A DNA stretch of 64,000 nucleotides from Liolophura sinensis (lineage: Eukaryota; Mollusca; Polyplacophora; Chitonida; Chitonidae), in the NCBI RefSeq assembly GCF_032854445.1, contig NC_088307.1, positions 7,826,017 through 7,890,016 on the forward strand, in the 5' to 3' direction. Below the pieces are notes generated by a model. It searched no databases and was not told the origin of the DNA. It worked only from the letters and a program-made list of their open reading frames with translations. The position numbers were made by a program, and so were the translations under genes. This document shows, piece by piece, positions 56,435 to 64,000 of the stretch (positions are counted from its first letter, which is position 1; each line of letters opens with the position of its first letter).

Positions 56435-59400
56435 TTAAAATTGGACAACGGGCCTGCCGTTCCGCAGAACGCAAAAAATAGAATTGCGACACCAGGTGGT
56501 CTTGAATGTCGCCAACTTTCCCAGCCTGCGATGCCGTTCAAAAACAGTCAGCAAGTGGTACTGCAGGTCCCTGTGGAAAAGGCTGGGCACCACCTTAAGA
56601 TGGTCGATCACGTGATTGTGTGCTACCACGTAGCACCGATGCCTCCAAATTGACCAGATACAAAGAAACACCTGATCTCTGACGACCGGTTTCAATGAAG
56701 AAGGCACTTGTCTCAAGTCGCCCCACAACACATCTTCCAGGCTGAACGAGAACCCTCGTCCAAGGACGCGCCCAATCGTCCGTTCCAACATCTGCCACAT
56801 GCTGGACGCAACCGGGCAATGCCACACAAGGTGTTCTACGGTCTCGTCTTGAGGCGAGCACAAAGGACAGTCGGCAGATACAGACAGTCCTGCTCGGACT
56901 AACTTATGCCCGACCCACCACTGTCTGTGCCACAGCAGCCAAACAGCCTCCTTAGCTCGGTTGTCTAACCCAGACTTCCAGAGCGATAAAAACAAGTTCC
57001 TCCAGGACGATGGCACCCAACCCAACTGTTGCCACTTCTGGACTCCGGCAGGGGTTACGTCGTTGTCCACCAGAAGGATCTGATACCATCTCCTGGAGGA
57101 AAGCTGAGAAAGGTCCTGTTGGTTAACCTTATACCTCGTCCGGCTGGGATTCGTTACAGTATCCGGCAGACTGAACCATGCCTTCGGTATTGCCCTTCGC
57201 ACAGCTGCTAGGTGACGCCAATTGACGGACTCCAAGACCAGCCACACTCTGGTGCCTCCATCCACAATATCCGACAATCGCCGGAAACTGGGCGTGGCCG
57301 TCTTACCAGGCATCAACGGTCTTCCACCCTCTCCTAAAATTAGGGGATTTCCATACAAAGGCTGATCCAGAGCTTCCTGCCACGAAACCGGATCAGCCTC
57401 AGTCCGTTTCAGCTTAAAGAAGGTTTTCAGATGGTCGAAGTACCACCGAGGAAGAGAACTGAAACGCGTTGGAGCTTTAAGCAGCCGGAAAAAGTCAACC
57501 ACAGCGTGGGGTTCACTTTTCGACGCCACAAGCCTCCGGCCTACCTGAGCCCACCGAGACGAACTCAACATAAGCCGCTCCAAAAAGGCCAGCTTTAAGG
57601 ACTGAACCTTCTTGGGGATATCTACGAGGCCTAGACCTCCACTTGCCTTGGGGAGGGTACAAACTTTGGAAGAGACCAGAGGCTTTTTGCTCTTCCACAA
57701 AAAATCCCGACACATCCCAACTAATGTGTTCTCCTTATCCGCCGGCAAGTCAAAAACTGAGGCAACATACCAAAATTTCGACATTGCCAGCAAGTTTAAC
57801 ACAAGGACTCGCCCAACAATGCTTAGGCCTCTCTTGCTCCATCCCTTGAGGGTGCTGCCGACCTTCTGGATGCGGTCATTCCAGTTAACAGAAGCCGCGT
57901 TTTTTGCACCTTGTTTTACCCCCAAGAGTTTGACGTGATCCTGTGACCATTCAATACCCAAAGGATTATCAGCACGACCCTTCCAAGCACCCAAGAATAA
58001 CCCTTTTGACTTGGATCTGTTGACTTTGCAGCCAGACGCTTTCTGGTACTTATTCAAGATCGCCTCAGCAATGTGGAAATCTTCATCATCTCCCACGAAG
58101 AGAGATGCGTCGTCGGCATACTGGGAGATTTTGATCGGTTCTTCGACATCAGGGACTCTCACTCCCTTCATGTCAGAAGACCTCACAACCACCCCAAGAA
58201 CCTCTGCGGCCAGAACGTAAAGCAGGGGAGACAGAGGACAGCCCTGGCGAACTCCACGCTCGAGGAGAACAGGGTCACCAATAAACCCATTCACCATTAT
58301 ACGACTAACAGGAGACTTTTAAAGAAGCCGGATCCATTTACAAAAAACAGGCCCGAACCCCATCCGCTCCAACACTTTGTGCATAAAAGCCCATTCCAAA
58401 CGATCAAAAGCCTTCTCGTTATCAAGGCTTATGATTGCCGCCTCGATATCCTCGTGTTCGACCAGCTCTATAAGGTCCCGAACAAGGAAGCTATTGGTGA
58501 GGATTGACCTCCCTGGCACAGAACAGGTCTGATCACTGTGAACAACAAGGCCCATCACGGACCCAAGTCTGCGGGTTAGCGCCTTTGTGATGATCTTATA
58601 ATCGGCACACAAGAGTGAAATCGGCCTCCAATTCCGCAGGTCCTCTTTTGGCCCCCGCTTGTGAACGAGCCTGACAAGAGCCTGCTGCATTGAATTGGTT
58701 AACTCACCCTGCTCAAAAGCCTCGTTGGCAACGTCCAGCAGGATAGGGCCTAGCACATCCCAGAAAGCCAAATACAGTTCGACAGGAAGACCATCGATAC
58801 CGGGGGACTTGTTCAGCGTCATGGATTTTGCTGCAGAGTGCAGCTCTTCCAAAGTGAACGGCTGTTCACAAATCGCGGCCTCCTCAGGAGGCAAGATCTG
58901 GGAGATCTGGGAGATCAACTCCTCCATGCAATTTCTCTCAACTCCCTCTGAGGTGAAGAGGCTCTGGTAGAAATCGCATGTGGCTTGCAATAAATCCTCG
59001 GTGGACCGGACTGAACGGCCATCAGGAGTTGCTACTTCGCGGATAAGTTTTTCTGTAGCACGCGACTTCTCCAAAGAACAGAAATAGCGAGTGGGGTTCT
59101 CGCCTTCCACCTGCCACTTGACTCTGGCACGAACGGCGGCTGCTTTATAAGCCTGTTGCTCACCAGCCCGCACTTTACGTTTTAGATCTTCCAACAGGTC
59201 AACTAGATGGGTCTCCCCATCACTAACTCTTTTAGAGACCTTGTTGTAATCCTTTAGGAGTTTACGTTGAGCCCGTTTACGGCGACGTGCCCTAGCCTTA
59301 CTGTACGACAGTGCCACCCGCTTAAGCCCAGATTTGCCCTCCTCCCAGAATTCAGCAGCAGACCTAAAAGAATCCCTCTCTGACATCCAAGCGGCAAAAT

Positions 59401-60211
59401 AATCTCGCATGTTCTTGTGAAACTCTTCGTCATTCAAAAGGCTGACGTTGAGCTTCCAGAACCCCGGACCTTTCTCTACCCAATCCCCTGAATCAAATTT
59501 GGCTGTGACCATAGTATGATCAGACATGGCAGTGGGTTCATGACCTGCATGAACCAGATGTCCAAGGAGATCCTTGCTACAATACACTCTATCCAGACGC
59601 GAAGAGTGCGCACCAGTTGGCGAGGTCCAAGTGTATTCATGGGCATCAGGATGTAGGAACCTGAAAGTATCCGACAGAGAATATGTTTTAATCAAAGTTG
59701 CCAAGGGAGCAGTAGACGAATCAGAAGCTACCGCGGCCGTGCTTCGCCTATCTATTAGGGGATCTAAGACGCAATTGAAATCTCCGGCCAGGAAGACGTT
59801 GATGTTTGAATCACCCAGAACTCTTTCTAGACCTTGGAAAAACCGACGACGGTCAGGAACATATGTTGGTGCATGTACGGCGACAAACGTAAAATCAAAG
59901 CCTGAATACTCCGCCTCAACCTTGACCCAACGACCACCGGGATCAGTGACAGACGACACTATGGTCCCCGACGCGAGGAAAGAAGCAAGAAACACAATAG
60001 CCGTGCCCGCTCTATGATTCGAGCCGGAAGAGGAAAAAACTTTCCCTTTCACAGCTGTTTCAAACCGGGTTACGTCATTGACGTCAGTAAAATGCGTCTC
60101 TTGTAGAAAAGCAACATCTGCTTTTAATGACCTGAAGGTATGGCCAAGGGAAAATTGCTTCCAGTCCGAAAGCAAACCCTGACAATTTAGTGAGACAACA
60201 TTCAGAGCCAT
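56435..60211 (-). pseudogene. LINE B2 ORF2 (endonuclease-RT), one nonsense codon
   Basis: The ATG at 60211 begins MALNVVSLNCQGLLSDWKQF. EEP endonuclease at about 1-230 (ETHFTDVNDVTRFE, AGDFNCVLDPLIDRRS, HEYTWTSPTGAHSSRLDRVY, MSDHTMV). RT at about 430-720 (SLDNEKAFDRLEW, RQGCPLSPLLY, QYADDASLFVGDDED). C-terminal knuckle CPLCSPQDETVEHLVWHC and a Trp-rich tail (CIWSIWRHRCYVVAHNHVID). 1259 codons including the stop codon. A TAA at 58321-58319, between the RT motifs, replaces the Tyr codon present in B1; no other break is seen. Confidence 0.94.
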
Positions 60212-60218
60212 TATGGAT

Positions 60219-61730
60219 CTATTTAAGTTTTGTTTTTCTCGACTTCTTGTACAGGGCAGCCTTGCGTGCAGCAAAGTCCTCCTGGGACAGGTAAATGACT
60301 TTCCTCTGTTTCCTGACTTTCTCAATTTTTGAGTCGCGGCGCATGGTCCGATAATGGACTTCTAAAGAAGTGGAGACAGAAACTAAAACCTCGCCTTGAT
60401 CGTTAGCGTATGCCGGCATTGACTCGTCTAGGTCTTCTCCCGGAACGGAATCCTCCATTTCCGACGTCGTGTCGTCCATGGGGATAACCGATCCAGAGGC
60501 TTCAATGCCGCTAACTTGGTCTTTTGATGTGTCTACAAAAATGGCCTCTGAAGCGGTGCTCCATAAGGACTCATTTATATCTTGTTTTGCAATTGGCTGT
60601 GAAAAGGTAAATGATTGACTCCACAAGTCTTGTGAAGAGTCCTGCTCGGGAGACTGACCGGTCGAGCTGTACGGAACCAACGGTTCAGTGAAACTCAACG
60701 ATACTTCCTCCTGTTTGACCTGGCTAGATACTGATGAAGTACCATTATCTACATTGTTGTCCACATCATTTTCCTCCTCTTTACCCTCTTCATTCCTACC
60801 ACCCTCCTGCCCGTCCTTACCATTATCCATAGCATCTTTATCATTCCCGTCCTCTGCCTCATTCATCTCATTTTTATCATCATTACCCACTACATCATTG
60901 CTACTCTCCTGTCCACCATCCGTATCCCCATTCACCATTTCACAATCATCCTCAGCCTCATTACTATCATCCGTGTCATCATCACTGTCATCCTTTCCGT
61001 CATTATCTCCCTGCTCATTGTCATGATCATCATTATTCATATCCTCGTCGTCCTTATTACCATTATCATCCATCGCAACTGCGATGTCATCTTCATCTCC
61101 ACTACTTGTCCCATTGTCGCTACTCTCAGTGTCCAGATCTTGAGGACAATTCTTTTGGAAATGACCTTCTTGCTTGCAAATCAAACATTTGTTTTTCAGT
61201 GGGCAGTCATTTTTTAGGTGGTCTGTCGCCTGGCACAGGTGACAAGCTCGCACCTGCCCTCTGTACCAGACTGGTAACCGAAAAGATGCTCCCACCCATA
61301 TGGCTTCAGGAATGGTGGACGAAATGTTGCTCATCCATACTCTCCTAACCCCATTTTGCAAGGTTCTGTCGAATAGGTAGCATTCTCGTTCAACAGAGTG
61401 CACCGTTCCAAACTGTTTAAAAACAGCCCCTATCCGTTCATCCGGAATCTCATAAGGGCTCTTCACCTTAACCAAAGTTCTGGATTGCTCAACTTCATAA
61501 ACCGGACAGTTTACTCCATTAAGTACCAGATCTTCATTAAGTAATTTTTGCTTCACCTCCTCATTGGCAACAGTGACATTCCACAGATCGCCAGTAACGT
61601 GGACCAAACCCCTCAACACTTTGGGTCCGCTGCCGATACGTTCCTGCAACCCATGATAAACGTCAATGGCTTTTACATTGCCTTTAATTCGCAATTTAAG
61701 GCTAAGAGGCCTTTTAATGCGGAAAGCCAT
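60219..61730 (-). CDS. LINE B2 ORF1: two-CCHC, acidic-domain protein
   Basis: 503 residues from the ATG at 61730 (MAFRIKRPLSLKLRIKGNVK); the open frame extends further upstream without a better start. An RRM-like region spans roughly 30-150. Two knuckles at about 165-205 (CHLCQATDHLKNDC, CLICKQEGHFQKNC) are followed by about 170 residues dominated by Asp, Asn, Glu and Gly (DDDTDDSNEAEDDCEMVNGD), then a Ser/Glu part and a basic end (KKSRKTKLK). The stop TAG is followed seven bases later by the ORF2 ATG. RNA binding is the expected role. Confidence 0.92.
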   Translation of the reverse strand: MAFRIKRPLSLKLRIKGNVKAIDVYHGLQERIGSGPKVLRGLVHVTGDLWNVTVANEEVKQKLLNEDLVLNGVNCPVYEVEQSRTLVKVKSPYEIPDERIGAVFKQFGTVHSVERECYLFDRTLQNGVRRVWMSNISSTIPEAIWVGASFRLPVWYRGQVRACHLCQATDHLKNDCPLKNKCLICKQEGHFQKNCPQDLDTESSDNGTSSGDEDDIAVAMDDNGNKDDEDMNNDDHDNEQGDNDGKDDSDDDTDDSNEAEDDCEMVNGDTDGGQESSNDVVGNDDKNEMNEAEDGNDKDAMDNGKDGQEGGRNEEGKEEENDVDNNVDNGTSSVSSQVKQEEVSLSFTEPLVPYSSTGQSPEQDSSQDLWSQSFTFSQPIAKQDINESLWSTASEAIFVDTSKDQVSGIEASGSVIPMDDTTSEMEDSVPGEDLDESMPAYANDQGEVLVSVSTSLEVHYRTMRRDSKIEKVRKQRKVIYLSQEDFAARKAALYKKSRKTKLK

Positions 61731-61735
61731 TCTGT

Positions 61736-61740
<5 letters not shown>

Positions 61741-61769
<29 letters not shown>
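61741..61769 (-). other. 29-nt poly(T) on sense strand just before ORF1 ATG
   Basis: The sense (minus) strand reads T29, then AACCAACAG and AATGGC at the ORF1 start. This looks like a polypyrimidine tract with an AG acceptor, 10 bases before the ATG. The B1 deletion removes it. It could also be a remnant of an internal poly(A)-type insertion. Confidence 0.6.
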
Positions 61770-61771
<2 letters not shown>

Positions 61772-62266
61772 CTCGCCCAAAGGCGCTACCCGGCTGACAC
61801 GTCCAACTGTGTTGGCAGCCAGTCAGGTACTGCACTGTGTGCTCAACCCCTTCACTGATCAATGAACAGTGGCCAATAAACTTCGTGCAAGAGTGCACGA
61901 ATTTGCTGCCTGTTATTCACAAAAGCCTTTGTGTGCCCTGCTAGCCCGGGATGAATGGCGCTCGACCGGCCAAGCTGACCTTGTTCACTGTCCTATGCTG
62001 TAACCTGTATAGGCCTCCAACACAGGCCACGACAACTGGTGCCGGAGCCAAGCCGCGCGGGCTGGCCCACCGGCCACGCTGGCCAAACACCAAAATGTCA
62101 AAAAACTAGTCAAAAATATAGAATTTCTGACTACAAAGTATATCAATGGATAGCTCGTGACAAGAGAAATCTGTGAGTATCAGAAACACACAAGAAATCA
62201 CTGGAAATCCAAGGAAATGAAGCCTGACAGATGGAGCGATCTGACAACATGTCTCTATCTCCCCCC

Positions 62267-62363
62267 TCTCTCTCTCTCTTTATCTTTATCTATATCTCTC
62301 TATCTATATATATCTATATCTATCTATATCGATATAAATATATATCTATGTGTATATCTATCT
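62267..62363. repeat. CT/TATC/TA microsatellite at the B2 5' junction
   Basis: (CT)n, CTTTATCTTTATCTATATC, then (TATC)n/(TA)n variants up to the start of duplicate D2. Confidence 0.93.
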
Positions 62364-62506
62364 AAGGAAAAGTTCTTTCCAAACACAACATCTTTGGACA
62401 TTTGGTTACAGAACACATCACACCTAGAAATCGTTTTCAGCTCAAAGAGAATCAACAGCAGTGTCACTGGCCGTAAAGGGTATATCTAGCACCGTGTGAA
62501 CTCAAA

Positions 62507-62612
62507 ATCACCAAAACAACCTGTCATTTCTGCGTTCCAGTGTTTGGTTTCCTTGTCAGATTAGCCTACGGCAGCGTCCGCGTAACGTTCTAACAAATTC
62601 CCCGAGTTAACG
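62507..62612 (-). pseudogene. Decayed Sushi exon in D2
   Basis: The frame reads DKETKHWNAEMTGCFGD, the counterpart of the D1 relic and of the NQEWDGETTRCVG end of live Sushi exons. Upstream it decays with a stop. Confidence 0.55.
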
Positions 62613-62760
62613 ACGCTCGTGTGGCCGTTTGTGCAGAGAATGACGCTGGTGTGGCCGTTTGTGTAGACAACGACGCTTGTGTGGCCACCGTTTGTGCAGG
62701 CAACGACGCTGGTTTGGCCGTTTGCGCAGGCAACAACGCTCGTGTAGCCGTTTGTGCATG
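62607..62760. repeat. 30-33 bp minisatellite, about 5 diverged copies
   Basis: Units of GTGGCCGTTTGTGCAGACAA plus CGACGCTCGT with substitutions; one unit carries an ACC insert. Partner of 43470-43605. Confidence 0.88.
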
Positions 62761-63474
62761 CTGCAATTTTATTTCACCGATGTGTTGAATAAAAGCACGC
62801 CACATGTGGCACACTACGTCAATAACTTGCCAAAGTTGGAAAGTCAGGAGACTGGAGTACTGACTAAAAGATAAATTATTTGGTTAAAGGAAGGATGCAT
62901 TGATATCATGAGCTGCTGTGCTCTCGAAAAGAATTTGTGTACAATACGAGATGTGTAGGCCTATGACACACACACATTAACTGTAACATATCTGGTCAGG
63001 AACATTAATGTGTACCTTGCTCAGATCATCTATTTGTACCTACACTTTTAATATCCACCAAACTGTGTACCTTGATACATATCTTGTTTTCATCTCGAAC
63101 TATACAAACGCATGTGTACAGACTTTAGTCAATTAAGTGTCCAACAACCATAAAAGTGACCACTATCAAATCACTTAGAAAACTTCCTGAGTATGACATT
63201 AAACCAAAATGAAATAAATAAATTGTGTTTACACTAAACAAGGAAAACAGAAAGCCCTTATCAGTTCGACCAGAAGAGATACCGATAACAGCACTAGAAA
63301 AGTGTGCAGCAAACTGCAATGTGGGAGTAGTGCTGGTGACTTAAAAGTATGACATTAAGCCACCATGAAATTGATAAACTGGGTTACAGATTCGATAAAA
63401 GAATGGAAGCCCCAATGTAAGCTGTAGAAAAGTGTGCAATAGACTGCAATGTGGCAGTAGAGCCGTTGACTTAC

Positions 63475-63648
63475 TAACACAGCTTGTGGTTTCGCCGTTC
63501 CATTCTTGGTTTGCCTGGCAGACTCGTTCTTTGGAGCCATGTAGGGTGTAGCCCTGGTTGCATTGAAAGCTGACTGTGTCTCCGACTTGCCTACGATACC
63601 CGATGCGACGCCCATTCTCAGGCGTAGGCACTTCGGAACATTGCGATA
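63475..63648 (-). CDS. Sushi/CCP exon, 58 residues (D2 copy)
   Basis: Acceptor TCTGTTTCAG and donor A|GTAAGT; phase 1-1. The product SQCSEVPTPENGRRIGYRRQ, VGDTVSFQCNQGYTLHGS and KERVCQANQEWNGETTSCV is a complete Sushi domain. This is the most upstream module of the gene in the window. Confidence 0.94.
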
Positions 63649-63715
63649 CTGAAACAGAACGAAACAAAATGTATCGACAAAACCATTGATTAATCATTAT
63701 ATATATATATATCTC

Positions 63716-64000
63716 TTTTTTTTTTTACGCCACAGCAATCTAGGCTGTGGGAAAACAGAACCAAATCTGTCCGCGGTATGTAAAACATACCTACATCCTT
63801 ACCGACAGGACCAGCCCATCATTATATGACTAAAACGTCACAACCGGCAGACAGATAGAGCCAGGACAGACACAAGAAACAAATATCCATTAAAATTAAC
63901 AGTGAAACTTCCGCCTCAGAATAGGCGGAACTGCTGAAAATGTGAAGTTATGACACCAGGTCACGAAAAATTGCCAGATTAAAATTGGACAACGGGCCTG
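63716..64000 (-). mobile_element. LINE B, copy B3, 3' end only (continues off right edge)
   Basis: A poly(T) of 11 after TATATATATATCTC, then ACGCCACAGCAATCTAGGC and the same 3' UTR as B1 and B2, up to the window edge. It sits at the same distance from Sushi exon D2 as B1 does from D1. Confidence 0.93.

Larger units (their letters stand above)
56152..62266 (-). mobile_element. LINE B, copy B2 (Tx1-like), full length
   Basis: Sense strand is minus. The A tail is read as T29 at 56152-56180, then GTACGCCACAGC. The 5' end is near 62266, next to a CT tract. ORF1 is complete; ORF2 has one in-frame stop. Two-knuckle ORF1, an ORF2 with APE-type endonuclease, YADD RT and a CX2CX7HX4C end, no RNase H, and residence in simple repeats all fit the Tx1 group of the L1 superfamily. 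It lies head to tail with B1, about 6.1 kb long. Confidence 0.94.
28080..63648 (-). other. Sushi-repeat/Ig-domain mosaic gene span (5' end beyond window)
   Basis: Six minus-strand exons join in phase 1 throughout: Sushi (63475-63648), Sushi (44015-44188), Sushi (41192-41365), Sushi (36848-37018), Sushi (29914-30153), then a terminal Ig-like exon (28080-28408) with a stop. Sushi/CCP modules are extracellular binding domains found in complement regulators, selectins and invertebrate immune or matrix proteins. No transmembrane or GPI segment follows the Ig domain, so the product is probably secreted. The N-terminus and signal peptide are off the right edge. The exon chain is inferred from order, strand and phase; alternative splicing or more than one gene is possible. 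Candidate AATAAA signals on the minus strand lie at 26831-26836 and 26927-26932, more than 1 kb from the stop, and are unproven. Confidence 0.75.
62364..63690. repeat. Segmental duplicate D2 (partner 43037-44225)
   Basis: Begins AAGGAAAAGTTCTTTCC and follows the same order as D1. It is slightly longer between the minisatellite and the intact exon, with 62880-63120 having no clear D1 match. Confidence 0.87.

Overview
The window is animal nuclear DNA. It has spliced genes with GT-AG introns, 57-80 residue exon modules, non-LTR retrotransposons (LINEs), tRNA-derived SINEs and many mini- and microsatellites. The SINE tail (AGTACGGCGTAAAACACC) and the LINE 3' end (ATCGGCAATATTTCAGCC) are of a kind I associate with mollusc genomes, so a bivalve or other mollusc is my best guess. 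There is no bacterial gene organisation. Both host genes and all five large LINE segments read on the minus strand.

Region 1 (1-25,020): a sodium/sugar cotransporter gene of the SLC5 (SGLT) family, closest by eye to SLC5A9/SGLT4. I placed thirteen coding exons, all with GT-AG borders. Their phases join into one 534-codon open frame from an ATG at 25,020 to the left edge, where the gene runs out of the window. Its introns hold a 38-bp minisatellite of about 57 copies, a GT-rich minisatellite, a dead Tc1 transposase, two LINE fragments, SINEs and MITE-like palindromes. Decayed second copies of exons 11 and 13 lie next to the live exon 13.

Region 2 (25,021-28,079): intergenic, with three inverted-repeat elements, one of them a 729-bp foldback, and one truncated SINE.

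Region 3 (28,080 to beyond 63,648): a second minus-strand gene made of single-exon Sushi/CCP modules (five intact, two decayed), all phase 1-1, ending in a single-exon Ig-like domain with a stop codon. No membrane anchor is visible, so a secreted or extracellular mosaic protein is likely. Its N-terminus lies beyond the right edge. Its introns are inflated by LINEs. Family A, an I/Nimb-like LINE with RNase H, has two full-length copies. A1 (30,165-36,050) has broken frames. A2 (44,875-50,794) has both ORFs open and a perfect 12-bp target-site duplication. Family B, a Tx1-like LINE, has three copies. B1 is split by A2, B2 lies head to tail beside it, and B3 starts at the right edge.

Family B copies sit in TATC/CT/TA microsatellites and appear to re-insert into the same kind of tract. 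In family A the ORF1 stop and ORF2 start overlap as TAATG in both copies. The Sushi exon and its flanks are duplicated at 43-44 kb and 62-63.7 kb with a B element at the same relative position. The Sushi gene therefore seems to have grown through tandem exon duplication combined with targeted retrotransposition.
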